Below are positions 44,857-55,398 of a stretch of DNA of 64,000 nucleotides, one piece after another. The position numbers and the translations under genes are program-made. The notes beneath the pieces are model-generated. The model was not told the DNA's origin. It did no database searches and saw nothing but the letters and a program-made list of their open reading frames with translations. Position 1 is the first letter of the stretch; every line of letters starts with the position of its first letter. The stretch covers positions 1-64,000 of the forward strand of contig JAPLGP010000029.1 of assembly GCA_026390075.1 (NCBI GenBank), given 5' to 3'. This DNA comes from Campylobacterales bacterium (GTDB lineage: Bacteria; Campylobacterota; Campylobacteria; Campylobacterales; Sulfurimonadaceae).

Positions 44857-44948
44857 AAACTAAAAAATAAAGTTCATGCTATCACGATGAACAAGTACAT
44901 ATAGTTTTTAGTTATAATACAAAGAATGCAATAAAAAAAGGAAAGAAA

Positions 44949-45578
44949 ATGAAAAAATTAGTTTTAGGGTTAGGTTTAGTATTTGGTGTAAATTTATGTG
45001 CTGATTTAGTGTCTGATGGGTTTGTACAGTACAAAAGTAACAATTATAAAGAAGCTATTGCATTATGGAGCGCGGCGTGTGATAGTAAAAATATGGATGG
45101 ATGTTACAACCTTGCATATATGTATGAAAATGGCAAAGGTACAATGCATGATGAAGTAAAAGCTACAGAAATTTATGCTGTTGCTTGTGATGCTGGAGAC
45201 GCTAGAGCGTGTTCTAATTTAGGAGTTATTTATGAAAATGGAAAAGGGAGTGTAAAACAAGATTTTTCCAAATCGAGCCAACTCTATGCAAAGTCTTGTA
45301 ATGCTGGAAATATTAATGGATGTTTTAATCTAGGAGTTGCGTATCATAGGGGAAGAGGTACATCAAAAGATTATGAAATGGCAAGTGTACTTTATGATTA
45401 TACTTGTAATCAAGGACAAATTGAAGGATGTTATTCTTTAGCTGAAATGTATAGAAATGGTAAAGGAATACAACAAAATAAAAGTCAAGCGAAAAAACTC
45501 TATGGAAAAGTTTGTGATATGGGAAGCAGTAGTGGATGTAGTAAATACAGAAGACTCACGGATGAGGGCGTGCAATAG
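44949..45578 (+). CDS. Secreted Sel1-repeat, cysteine-rich protein (Hcp-like)
   Basis: A 209-residue exported protein with a signal peptide (about 1-18) and four to five Sel1/TPR-like repeats of 36 residues (for example CYNLAYMYENGKG, CSNLGVIYENGKG, CFNLGVAYHRGRG, CYSLAEMYRNGKG). Each repeat carries two Cys placed to form a disulfide, as in the Helicobacter cysteine-rich proteins HcpA-E. AAGGAAAG precedes the ATG. Followed by a core-only motif (45591-45599). Confidence 0.9.
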   Translation: MKKLVLGLGLVFGVNLCADLVSDGFVQYKSNNYKEAIALWSAACDSKNMDGCYNLAYMYENGKGTMHDEVKATEIYAVACDAGDARACSNLGVIYENGKGSVKQDFSKSSQLYAKSCNAGNINGCFNLGVAYHRGRGTSKDYEMASVLYDYTCNQGQIEGCYSLAEMYRNGKGIQQNKSQAKKLYGKVCDMGSSSGCSKYRRLTDEGVQ

Positions 45579-45607
45579 CACTCAATAAACCCACATGCCA
45601 ACTTCAA

Positions 45608-46777
45608 CTAGAAATGGTTGGGGGTTTTCTTATGCGTGCCGTAATTTGTAACTGTTTTAATAATAGTCATCATTGATACAGCTGCAATCATCCCCGCAAT
45701 TACAAGTGCATAATACTCAGTAGGTGTAATTGCATTGGCGCTTTTTCCAATCGTTGCTACCGCCAATAAAAAAGTGAGTGGCATCGAATCTCCCATCGCA
45801 AACATAAGCGTATTTTTAAGTCCGAGTTCTCTTAAATATATCATTGAACTTACAATGCGTAATGCTAAAATGATACCTACGATTTGAAGTGCTAGTAGCA
45901 TAATAGAGGAAGATACAAGGGCTTTTAAATCAACTGTAGAGCCAACATAAATAAAGAAAATTGGAACAAGAAATCCAAATCCAAGGGATGAGAGTTTATG
46001 TGGCAAATCTGTTTTATGTTCAAAGAAAGTTGCAATGAACATTCCAGCGATAAAAGCTCCAAGAACCATATCAAGCCCAAGATGTATCATCACTCCAATC
46101 ATTATAAAAAAGAGAGCCATCGAAATACGAACATCTTTATCGCTTCTATCGCCTTCAGGCATAATCGTTCTTCTTGAATTAGGAAACCACCAAAAAAGAA
46201 TTTTTGCTATTTTAAATATCAAAACTGCCACAACTAAAAATAAAATTAATGTTCCAATTGCTAGGAAAAAGTTTTTAGTTAAACCGTACTCTAAAACCCC
46301 ACTCAGAAGGGTGAGTGCTGCAATACTAATAAGCTCACCCAAAATCCCAATAATTAAAACAAGCCTAATCCAAGCTTTTTCTTTACCAAGTTCCTTTACT
46401 AGAGCCATAATCATACCCAGTGACACGATAGGAAAAGCAACAAGGTAAATAATTGAAAAGTCAAATCGCCATACAATAAAAGCTGAGAGAGTATAAAGGA
46501 TTACAAAATAGCCGATAGCCCGTTTAAGGAGTGATGATTGCATCGTGAGAAAGGCTTTAAGATTTACTTCCATACCAGCTAAAAACATGAGAAATAAGAA
46601 GCCTGTTTTAGCGATGATAGGAATATACATATTTCCTTCTAAAATACCCAAGTAACCAACGCCACATCCTAAAAGAATCTCAATTACAGCTAGTGGCATA
46701 CGCAGAGTCTGTGCAATAAATGGAGCAAAAAGAACAACTCCAGAAAGGGTAATGATTATTAAAGGAACATTTGTCAT
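45608..46777 (-). CDS. Cation:proton antiporter, CPA2 (KefB-like) membrane domain
   Basis: A 389-residue polytopic protein with about 12 hydrophobic helices, the Na+/H+ exchanger domain of the CPA2 family (FLAGMEVNLKAF, DMVLGAFIAGMF, FGFLVPIFFIYVG). The C-terminal TrkA-N nucleotide-binding domain of KefB/KefC is missing, which makes it a short exchanger. Whether Na+ or K+ is moved cannot be read. Confidence 0.88.
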   Translation of the reverse strand: MTNVPLIIITLSGVVLFAPFIAQTLRMPLAVIEILLGCGVGYLGILEGNMYIPIIAKTGFLFLMFLAGMEVNLKAFLTMQSSLLKRAIGYFVILYTLSAFIVWRFDFSIIYLVAFPIVSLGMIMALVKELGKEKAWIRLVLIIGILGELISIAALTLLSGVLEYGLTKNFFLAIGTLILFLVVAVLIFKIAKILFWWFPNSRRTIMPEGDRSDKDVRISMALFFIMIGVMIHLGLDMVLGAFIAGMFIATFFEHKTDLPHKLSSLGFGFLVPIFFIYVGSTVDLKALVSSSIMLLALQIVGIILALRIVSSMIYLRELGLKNTLMFAMGDSMPLTFLLAVATIGKSANAITPTEYYALVIAGMIAAVSMMTIIKTVTNYGTHKKTPNHF

Positions 46778-46880
46778 ATTTTTTTACCTTTTTTTACTTC
46801 GCGTGATTTGATTAATGTATAGTAATAAAATTAGATTTTTTATTTTTGTTAAAATCATAAATAGTTCTTGCAGAGTTTAT

Positions 46881-46906
46881 GGCATGTGGATTTATTTCCA
46901 CATGCC
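46881..46906. repeat. Inverted pair of the 10-mer motif, after guaB
   Basis: ggcatgtgga (46881-46890) and tccacatgcc (46897-46906), perfect 10-bp arms with a 6-base spacer, 12 bases beyond the guaB stop on the minus strand. It could act as the guaB terminator. Confidence 0.9.
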
Positions 46907-46918
46907 AAGATAATTAAT

Positions 46919-48388
<1,470 letters not shown>

Positions 48389-48549
48389 TTATTTATGTTG
48401 CTATAAAATTCTTTGGATTATAGCTTTGTTAGGGTTAAAAAGAGGTAAAGGCATTTAAAACAAGAATTTGATAGGAGATATTTTAGTTTACTTACGCTAA
48501 AAAGTATAATATTTACATGCAATTAATCTAAAAACAATCAATTGTCAGA

Positions 48550-48555
48550 TATAAT
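48550..48555 (+). promoter_or_regulatory. Probable -10 box for rpsA
   Basis: TATAAT 32 bases before the rpsA ATG. A second TATAAT at 48505-48510 may be an additional promoter. The 222-base gap between guaB and rpsA holds nothing else that I can see. Confidence 0.45.
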
Positions 48556-48587
48556 CTCAGCAATTTTTATGTAACAGAGGATAGGTA

Positions 48588-50246
48588 ATGGCGTTCGATA
48601 ACGAATTATTTGAAGAAGAAGAAAATTTTGCGGAGATGTTTGCAGCTAGTGAAAAGCAGCAAGAGACCAGTCGTATTGTAGAGGGTGAGATAGTTGAAAT
48701 CCAAGAGGATGAAAACAGAGCATTAGTTGGTGTAGGCGATAAGCTAGAGGGTATTTTAAGTCTTGATGAAATTCGTGGTGAAGACGGAACATTGAAGTTC
48801 GCAACTGGCGATAAGATAAAAGTAATGGTTATGGGATACTACAATGAGCGTCCTAAAATTTCTTATAGAAAAGTTTTAGAGCAACAAAAAACTATAGATT
48901 TTATTGATGCACATAAAGATAATTTTGAAGAATTAATTATCGACGGTATCATCACAAAGAAAAATCGTGGTGGATATGTTGTAGAAGCTGACGATGTAGC
49001 TTTCTTTATGCCTCGTTCATTAGCAGCATTTAAAGATACTGATGATGTTGTGGGTCGTAAAATTAAAGCACAAGTTGTGAAAATAGACCCTGCAGAAAAC
49101 TCAATTATAGTTTCTCGTCGTAAACTGTTCAACGAAGAGAGAAAAAAGAAAAAAGAAGTTATTGACCAGTTAATGGAAAGTGGCGCAATAGTTGAAGGTA
49201 CTATCAAAAAAATTACTAGCTACGGAATGTTTGTAGATGTTGGTGGTGTTGATGGTTTAGTTCACTATAATGAAATCAGCTACAAAGGTCCAGTAAACCC
49301 GTCAAAACTTTATAAAGATGGCGATGTAGTAATTGTTAAAGCTATTGGCTATGACAAAGATAAAAGACATCTTTCTTTATCTATAAAAGCTGTTCAATCT
49401 GACCCATGGGCAGAAGTTGAGAGTGAATTAGATGAAGGCGATACAATTACAGTGACTGTTTCAAACATTGAAGCATACGGTGTATTCGTTGATTTAGGAA
49501 ATGATATCGAAGGTTTTTTACATATTTCAGAAATCACATGGAATAAAAATGTTAAAAATCCTAATGACTATTTAACTGTTGGTCAAGAAATTGATGTTGA
49601 AGTTATAGAAATAAATTCTAAAACGCATAAACTTCGTGTTTCATTAAAAAGACTTTTAGCGAAGCCTTTTGATGAATTTATGAAGAATCACAAAGAGGGT
49701 GACCTTGTAACTGGAACGGTTACTTCACTTACTGATTTTGGTGCTTTTGTTCGTATCGATGGTGTTGAAGGTCTTTTACATAATCAAGATGTATCTTGGG
49801 ATAAAAATGTAAAATGTAAAGATATCTTAAAATCTGGCGATGAAGTTGAAGTGAAAATCGCTAAAATTTCTCCAGAAGATCAAAAAATATCTTTAAATCG
49901 TAAAACATTACTAGAAAGCCCAATAGATAAATTTGCTACTACACATACAATGAATTCTATCGTAACTGGTACTATTAGAGATATTAAAGACTTCGGTGTT
50001 TTTGTATTACTAGAAGATGGTGTAGATGCACTTATTCGTGATGAAGACTTAGCACCTTTGGTAAAAGAAGAGTTAGAAATAGGTCAAAAAATCGAAGCTG
50101 CTATAGCTGTTATTGATACGCGTCGTGACCGTATCCGTTTATCTGTTAAAAAATTAGATTATATTAAAAATCAAGCTTTACTTGAAGAGATTAATGATAA
50201 TCAGTCACACTCGTTAGGTGACTTGATAAAAGATAAATTTAAGTAA
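48588..50246 (+). CDS. rpsA: 30S ribosomal protein S1
   Basis: Binds mRNA on the 30S subunit and helps start translation. 552 residues with six S1 (OB-fold) repeats, recognised from YGMFVDVGGVDGLVH, YGVFVDLGNDIEGFLHISE, FGAFVRIDGVEGLLH and FGVFVLLEDGVDALI. ATG behind AGAGGATAGG. No motif copy in 1.6 kb, unlike most housekeeping genes in the window. Confidence 0.97.
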   Translation: MAFDNELFEEEENFAEMFAASEKQQETSRIVEGEIVEIQEDENRALVGVGDKLEGILSLDEIRGEDGTLKFATGDKIKVMVMGYYNERPKISYRKVLEQQKTIDFIDAHKDNFEELIIDGIITKKNRGGYVVEADDVAFFMPRSLAAFKDTDDVVGRKIKAQVVKIDPAENSIIVSRRKLFNEERKKKKEVIDQLMESGAIVEGTIKKITSYGMFVDVGGVDGLVHYNEISYKGPVNPSKLYKDGDVVIVKAIGYDKDKRHLSLSIKAVQSDPWAEVESELDEGDTITVTVSNIEAYGVFVDLGNDIEGFLHISEITWNKNVKNPNDYLTVGQEIDVEVIEINSKTHKLRVSLKRLLAKPFDEFMKNHKEGDLVTGTVTSLTDFGAFVRIDGVEGLLHNQDVSWDKNVKCKDILKSGDEVEVKIAKISPEDQKISLNRKTLLESPIDKFATTHTMNSIVTGTIRDIKDFGVFVLLEDGVDALIRDEDLAPLVKEELEIGQKIEAAIAVIDTRRDRIRLSVKKLDYIKNQALLEEINDNQSHSLGDLIKDKFK

Positions 50247-50254
50247 TCGTTATC

Positions 50255-50734
50255 ATGCAAAAGATATTAAAATGGTTCGCTCCAGTCCTAGCACTCGGGG
50301 TTGCCGTTTTTATTGTCTTCTTTTTACTTTCTATAAACTCTTCAGAAGAACTTCACTCTAGCGATCCTTTAGTCTATAAAAGTGAAGTAATTCCAAAAGA
50401 GCAAGAAAAAGTTTGGTTAAATCAATTTTCTCAAGTTGAGAAATTGGGCTTTTCTTATCCTGTCAATGAAGTCTATATCCAAGTAGATTTAAATGAAAAA
50501 ACAATTAAAACTATCATATATAAATTATCCGCTTCTCTTTTAGATCCCTATCAGCTTTTTTGTTTAAAACAAGAGTTGAAGCAACATCAATTAAAGTATT
50601 ATCTTCAAAAAGATAAAAGTGGGATAGAGTTACTTATTTATTCAAAAGATATTGATAAATTAAACTCTTTGATAAAAGTATTGAAAAATTATCAAATTTC
50701 GGCAACTCTAAAGCCGTATAACGAAGAAGTATAA
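50255..50734 (+). CDS. Hypothetical membrane-anchored protein
   Basis: A 159-residue protein with one N-terminal membrane helix (about 9-27) and a periplasmic domain rich in Lys, Leu and Gln with an alternation of strands and helices (VNEVYIQVDLN, SGIELLIYSKD, DKLNSLIKVLKNY). I do not recognise a family. It starts 8 bases after rpsA and is probably co-transcribed with it. Confidence 0.75.
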   Translation: MQKILKWFAPVLALGVAVFIVFFLLSINSSEELHSSDPLVYKSEVIPKEQEKVWLNQFSQVEKLGFSYPVNEVYIQVDLNEKTIKTIIYKLSASLLDPYQLFCLKQELKQHQLKYYLQKDKSGIELLIYSKDIDKLNSLIKVLKNYQISATLKPYNEEV

Positions 50735-50767
50735 TTAGACGCAATAAATCTAATAGAAAGTGAAAAA

Positions 50768-51193
50768 ATGAATAAAAAAATTCAAGAAGTTTTAACAATC
50801 TGGCATGCGCATTTTGCGCATGATGAAAATCAATACTCAGAGTTTGAAAGCTCGGATATAGAGTATTTTGTGGGGTGTATGCTTTATAACCATTTTGCGT
50901 TTTCAAAAGCACTTGAAAATCTCAAAACTATGGATTTGTCGTATGATTTTTTGTCGGCATGTGGAAATGAATATGATGTTATTAAAGAGATAATAAATGC
51001 TATAGAGTTCGATGATGAACTTCAAAAATTAGAGTTTTTACAAGGTTACATACTAGAGTCAAAATCAAAATACTCAGGCGATGCACTTTATCTTCTGAAC
51101 CGTTTACAATACCATACCAATGCTATGGCAGAACGCTATACTAAAGGTGTAAATGCACAAAAAGTTGATTTTAAAAACCCACTTTATAGATAA
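50768..51193 (+). CDS. Hypothetical protein, 141 residues
   Basis: An acidic, mostly helical soluble protein (WHAHFAHDENQYSEFESSD at the N-terminus, DFKNPLYR at the end) that I cannot assign. Ribosome site AGAAAG. It lies between the rpsA-linked membrane protein and the thiE-like gene with short gaps, so it is likely in the same transcript. Motif copy at 50956-50965 codes Ala-Cys-Gly. Confidence 0.75.
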   Translation: MNKKIQEVLTIWHAHFAHDENQYSEFESSDIEYFVGCMLYNHFAFSKALENLKTMDLSYDFLSACGNEYDVIKEIINAIEFDDELQKLEFLQGYILESKSKYSGDALYLLNRLQYHTNAMAERYTKGVNAQKVDFKNPLYR

Positions 51194-51198
51194 CTTTT

Positions 51199-51720
51199 TT
51201 GAAAAAATACCTCATAACCGCAACGCCATTTTGCGAAGAACAGCTTCAAACCCACATGCCAGACTATGTTTTGTATAGAGATAAAACAACTCCTTATTAT
51301 GAAACACAAGCAGAGCATTTTATGGAAGTTTGCTCAAATTTTGAGGGCATAAAAAGTTTTATACATCGGCATGTGGAACTTGCATATAAAATAGGTGCAA
51401 CGGGCGTTCATCTCACATCAACGCAGTTTGAAAAAATAAAGCGTGCCAAAGAGTTGGGGCTTGAAGTTATCATCAGTACGCATACGCATGAAGAGGTTTT
51501 AAAAGCTGAGCGTTTGGGTGCAGATGCAGTTACTTACAGCCCAATTTTTGTTTCGCCAGAAAAAGGTACGCCAAAAGGTGTAGAAGATTTAAAAGAGTTG
51601 CTTCAAAAATGTACTCTAAAAGTATTTGCTCTTGGAGGAATTGTTGAACCTTGGCATGTGGAAATGATTGAGGAAACCAAAGTTTATGGTTTTGCCTCAA
51701 TTAGATATTTTACAAATTAA
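51199..51720 (+). CDS. Thiamine phosphate synthase-like protein (ThiE/TenI family)
   Basis: A 173-residue TIM-barrel protein with the family's late strands: GVHLTS, GLEVIISTHTHEE, GADAVTYSPIFVSP, GTPKGVEDL, and FALGGI. It is shorter than ThiE (about 210), mainly at the N-terminus, so it may be a TenI-like or divergent enzyme. TTG start at 51199, six bases after the previous stop. Motif copies at 51368-51377 (His-Val-Glu) and 51653-51662 (His-Val-Glu), plus a core copy at 51252. Confidence 0.8.
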   Translation: MKKYLITATPFCEEQLQTHMPDYVLYRDKTTPYYETQAEHFMEVCSNFEGIKSFIHRHVELAYKIGATGVHLTSTQFEKIKRAKELGLEVIISTHTHEEVLKAERLGADAVTYSPIFVSPEKGTPKGVEDLKELLQKCTLKVFALGGIVEPWHVEMIEETKVYGFASIRYFTN

Positions 51721-51737
51721 AATTTTTTATGCTTTGA

Positions 51738-52226
51738 TTATTTTTTAGATGCGATTTCTATAATGGCATCTAAAGCCTTTTGTAAAGGTTCTATTTTCAG
51801 TCCGCTCTTTATGAGTAGTGTTTCAATTTTTTTTGGTATGACAGGTTCTATTTCACCGTTATATTTTACCAATCTATACACAATATGATTTGCAAGACAA
51901 AGAGTATAAATCTCCTCAGGGGCGTTTTGTGGATAATCACTAAAGCGAACTGAATCTACAATATCTTTATCCAACTGCCAATAACTTAGAATGTCACTAC
52001 TTACACATGCCGTAGTTGTGTGCATAAACTTCTCTTCTGTATGTTGTACATCTTTTTCATTTAACTCTTTTAAAAAATCACTTTTTATATTTAATTTATC
52101 AACTTCTTGAGCGATAAGAAGTTGTCCTATATTGCCTAAAATAGCTGTTGTAGAGAGAACTGATAAGGAAGAAATAGAGACTTTAGAATACCATTTAATC
52201 ATAAGTGTCAATCGCAATGCCGACAC
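51738..52226 (-). CDS. C-terminal part of a frameshifted HDOD-domain protein
   Basis: 162 codons in the frame that continues the HDOD domain of the gene to the right: LTLMIKWYSKVS, ILGNIGQLLIAQEV, then a helical tail with the usual CLANHIVYRLV. A GTG at 52226 could start it, but the N-terminus would lie in the middle of the domain. The shift is explained by a duplicated TG in the coding strand (plus-strand acaca at 52223-52227). It is most likely the back half of one gene. Confidence 0.7.
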   Translation of the reverse strand: MSALRLTLMIKWYSKVSISSLSVLSTTAILGNIGQLLIAQEVDKLNIKSDFLKELNEKDVQHTEEKFMHTTTACVSSDILSYWQLDKDIVDSVRFSDYPQNAPEEIYTLCLANHIVYRLVKYNGEIEPVIPKKIETLLIKSGLKIEPLQKALDAIIEIASKK

Positions 52227-53335
52227 ATTTGAAAAAATGGATTGTATGCACTTAAATCTATTTTGCCAAACTCATCCACCATCTGACTCAGAGCAATAGC
52301 TTGAACTCGCATCTTTCCAAAAATACTTATCGCACGGTCAACCGTATTTACTTCCTCCAAACAATACAAGGGATTTCTTGCCGCTTTGAGTATCATGCCA
52401 GAAATTATGGGGTCATTTTTAACCACTTTTATAAGCTCTTTTATAGACATTTCATCATCATTGCACACCTGTTGTATTTGCAAAATAGATGCAGAAAGAG
52501 GTTGAAGATTATCTATAAAATCTTTTATTTTTTGATTCGTTATGAGATAGCGTCTTGAAGTAAAATGAGAATCTGTAACAGTGATAAGTTCTCGATTAAG
52601 GACATCTAGCATAATTGGATTGGTGATTATATGATACACGCCTTCAACGCCTAGTTTGAGATATGTATTGCGGTCAGATGTATCTAAAATTACAATGATT
52701 GCAGATGTAGGAACATGCTTTTGACATAATTTTGCTGCTGTGAGGCAATCATCACCAAAATTGATTAAACATATATTTGGTTTTTCATTTATGAGTTTCT
52801 TTTGGAAATCAGCTAGTTGATTTGTTTGCTCAACTTTTAAAAATCTTTTTTCTAACTCAATAACTACTTGATTGGTACGCTTTACATTTGTATCCAAATA
52901 AATTATTGACATTTTTTTCATTATTGAGGATGGTTTTTCATCCGAAGTAGTTATAGCAACTTCTTTTAGTAACAATGGATTTGCTTGAGAAAATTCAGTT
53001 GCTTCACTTTCCATCTCCTCCATCCAAACACAACATTGTTCTTTGACTTTTAAAAGCCACTCAATTATATTTCTATCTGCAGGTCCACTTTCATCTCTCA
53101 GTGAACTTAGTATTTTTTCAACTTTGTCTGCAACAATTGTGATAGGTTCAAAATGAAAATAACGGCTATTTGCTTTTATACCATGAAATATTCTAAATAA
53201 ATTGTTTACTGCAATTTTATAAGTTGCAATATTCTGGAGTTTAAAAATATTTTTTTTGAAATGGGACATGTTATATATAAATTGGTCTCTAAATATTTCA
53301 TAAATTTCATATTCATAGCTATTTTTATCTATCAT
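52208..53335 (-). CDS. Hpt / receiver-like / HDOD signalling protein, truncated by frameshift
   Basis: 375 residues. The N-terminus is an Hpt-like helix bundle with His in IFHGIKANSRYF; the middle (about 150-260) looks like a receiver domain in degenerate form; then comes an HDOD domain (LQPLSASILQIQQV, IIKAARNP-like, ISIFGKMRVQAIALSQM) that stops abruptly at MCRHCD. Removing one of two TG repeats (52223-52227) restores the frame to QMSALRLTLMIKW and joins the 51738-52226 frame, giving about 530 residues. It is the last gene of the chemotaxis cluster. Confidence 0.75.
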   Translation of the reverse strand: MIDKNSYEYEIYEIFRDQFIYNMSHFKKNIFKLQNIATYKIAVNNLFRIFHGIKANSRYFHFEPITIVADKVEKILSSLRDESGPADRNIIEWLLKVKEQCCVWMEEMESEATEFSQANPLLLKEVAITTSDEKPSSIMKKMSIIYLDTNVKRTNQVVIELEKRFLKVEQTNQLADFQKKLINEKPNICLINFGDDCLTAAKLCQKHVPTSAIIVILDTSDRNTYLKLGVEGVYHIITNPIMLDVLNRELITVTDSHFTSRRYLITNQKIKDFIDNLQPLSASILQIQQVCNDDEMSIKELIKVVKNDPIISGMILKAARNPLYCLEEVNTVDRAISIFGKMRVQAIALSQMVDEFGKIDLSAYNPFFQMCRHCD

Positions 53336-53351
53336 TGGAATTTGTTCCTTA

Positions 53352-53456
53352 TTAAAAAAATTCTAAAATATCTTCGTCATTTATCTTTTTTTCATTTACA
53401 AGGATATTTACATTTTTAGCGTTCTCTTTGATAATTTGTGTAATAATATTTTTCAT
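53352..53456 (-). CDS. Small ORF in the chemotaxis cluster, 34 residues
   Basis: A short frame starting MKNIITQIIKEN and ending NDEDILEFF, with AAGGAA 8 bases before the ATG. It sits between cheB (stop 53468) and the HDOD gene (start 53335), in the same direction with tight spacing, which is the main reason to believe it. The end of the peptide (DEDILEFF) resembles an acidic-aromatic docking tail. Unknown function. Confidence 0.5.
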   Translation of the reverse strand: MKNIITQIIKENAKNVNILVNEKKINDEDILEFF

Positions 53457-53467
53457 AATTTCATTCC

Positions 53468-54502
53468 TTATCGTATTTCATTAATACTTTCTGCAACTTG
53501 ACTAATCTCAAGTTCCACATCAACCGCACCTATCTCTTTGGCGACTCTGGGCATTCCATAAACAACTGCAGATTTTTCGCTCTCTCCAAAAGTTTTTGCA
53601 CCAGCTTCACGCATCATTTTAAGACCTATCGCACCATCACTCCCCATTCCAGTTAATAAATAGCCATAGGCATTACTCAGAGCAGATTTTGCTACGGATT
53701 TAAACAAAACAGTAACACTTGGTTTATGTGAATGCACTTTAGGAAAATCTTTTAAATGCACTTTATAAACATTTCCAATGCTATAAACCTCCATGTGGAT
53801 TCCCCCTGGAGCGATGAGCATCTGACCATCTTTAACGATATCATCATTTTGAGCTTCTTTTACATAAGCGTAGGGTGCGATTTGATTTAATCTTTTGGCG
53901 AATGAAGCGGTAAATCCTTGAGGCATATGTTGTGTTACTACAATTCCTGCATGATTTTTTTTGAGTCCTAAAACAATTTTTTCTAAGGCTTGAACTCCGC
54001 CTGTTGATGAACCAATTGCCACTACTATTTTACTAGGAATAAGTGCATCTATATTTTTATCATTGTTACTTATTGGTTCTTGAATATCTTTTATAACTTT
54101 AACATGTGCATTAATGGCTGATTTTATTTTTTTGCTAAGTTCATTTTGATAATCTAAAAAAAAGTTTTCTAAATTTACTTTTGGTTTTTCAATAATATCT
54201 ACCGCACCGTAACGGAGTGCATCAATGGCAGCATCAGACCCTTCTGTAACTAAGGTTGAACAGATAATTACTGGAATAGGTTTTTGTTCAGAAATTTTTC
54301 TTAAAAAAGTGATGCCATCCATTTTTGGCATTACAATATCTAAAATAAATAAATCAGGAAACCCAACTTTTTTAAAGACTTCAAATGCATCAATAGGATT
54401 GCTAGCTTCTGCAAAAAGTTCAACACCAGAAATTTTACTAATCAATTTTGAAAAACCACGGCGAACTGCCATCGAATCATCAATCACCATCACTTTAATC
54501 AT
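53468..54502 (-). CDS. cheB: Chemotaxis protein-glutamate methylesterase CheB
   Basis: Removes methyl groups from receptors. 344 residues: receiver domain with the phosphorylated Asp in LDIVMPK (about 55), linker, and methylesterase with GSSTGG (catalytic Ser), TQHMPQGF (His) and GMGSDGA (Asp). The full two-domain form is notable, because Campylobacter CheB lacks the receiver. Its start shares one base with the stop of the unknown gene upstream. Confidence 0.95.
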   Translation of the reverse strand: MIKVMVIDDSMAVRRGFSKLISKISGVELFAEASNPIDAFEVFKKVGFPDLFILDIVMPKMDGITFLRKISEQKPIPVIICSTLVTEGSDAAIDALRYGAVDIIEKPKVNLENFFLDYQNELSKKIKSAINAHVKVIKDIQEPISNNDKNIDALIPSKIVVAIGSSTGGVQALEKIVLGLKKNHAGIVVTQHMPQGFTASFAKRLNQIAPYAYVKEAQNDDIVKDGQMLIAPGGIHMEVYSIGNVYKVHLKDFPKVHSHKPSVTVLFKSVAKSALSNAYGYLLTGMGSDGAIGLKMMREAGAKTFGESEKSAVVYGMPRVAKEIGAVDVELEISQVAESINEIR

Positions 54503-55398
54503 TAAAAAAACTCCAATTCACTTTTAGTATCTTCGCGATTGTTTAGACGATTAATCATAAAGATTATGGAATCTTGTAAAGAGTGTTCAAACACATAAAC
54601 ATCCGAAAAAATCCGTTTTACAAAAAAGTTGTCAATGTAACAACGAATATCTTGTAAAATCTCGACTAAATAATCGAACCCTTCTAATGCCTCTATCTCA
54701 ACATCATCAAAACTATAAATACGCAAAAATGCAGCCATCTCATCAAATACTGTTGTCATGTGTGCAGTATAGTGGTGATAGGCAAAAATTTTACCTATTT
54801 TTTCTAGCTCACTTGCAATTTCACAAAAAAATTCATGGCTTAGTTCACCACTTTTTACTCTTTCACTTAAAGCAGACAGTATTTCAATAAGAATTGTAAT
54901 ATCTCCCTGATAAGCGTCTAAATAAGCATCTATCCCTGTATCATTCAAAAACTTTTTATGAGTATTTATTGTATGCATCATTCCATAAAGCATTAATTTT
55001 GCACTTAAAGCAATACTGATTTTTTTATTCAAAGTTTCTGTTTCAAAAGGTGCATATACTAGGGTGTCAGCGAGATTAGCAATTTTTAGACATGTTTCAT
55101 TATGCTCTTCAAGAATAACTGTTATAACAATATTTTTGTCATATTTTAAAATTTCATTGCATAAGTAGAGGACTTTTTCATAATCATTTGAATAAATTAG
55201 AACCATGTCCACTTTAACAGAAATTAATATATTTGAGATATGAGAAATAGCGGCATCGTTGACATTATTGTAGCGATAAAGCTCAAAAGCTTCTAAAATA
55301 TCTTTATGATTTTTTAGAAGCTTTCCATCATCATAGACCAGTAAATGGCGTGTTTTCGCCAGTAGAGAAATAAAATTTTTGTAGTTATAATTTATCAT
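54502..55398 (-). CDS. Unknown protein of the chemotaxis cluster, receiver-like N-terminus
   Basis: A 298-residue protein I do not recognise. The N-terminal ~125 residues have receiver-like hydrophobic strands (VDMVLIYSND, NIVITVILEEHN, ADTLVYAPFE) without a clear phospho-acceptor Asp; the rest is helical (ISALSERVK...). It is locked between cheR and cheB by overlaps of 4 and 1 bases, so it should be part of the same adaptation or signalling machinery. Confidence 0.7.
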   Translation of the reverse strand: MINYNYKNFISLLAKTRHLLVYDDGKLLKNHKDILEAFELYRYNNVNDAAISHISNILISVKVDMVLIYSNDYEKVLYLCNEILKYDKNIVITVILEEHNETCLKIANLADTLVYAPFETETLNKKISIALSAKLMLYGMMHTINTHKKFLNDTGIDAYLDAYQGDITILIEILSALSERVKSGELSHEFFCEIASELEKIGKIFAYHHYTAHMTTVFDEMAAFLRIYSFDDVEIEALEGFDYLVEILQDIRCYIDNFFVKRIFSDVYVFEHSLQDSIIFMINRLNNREDTKSELEFF

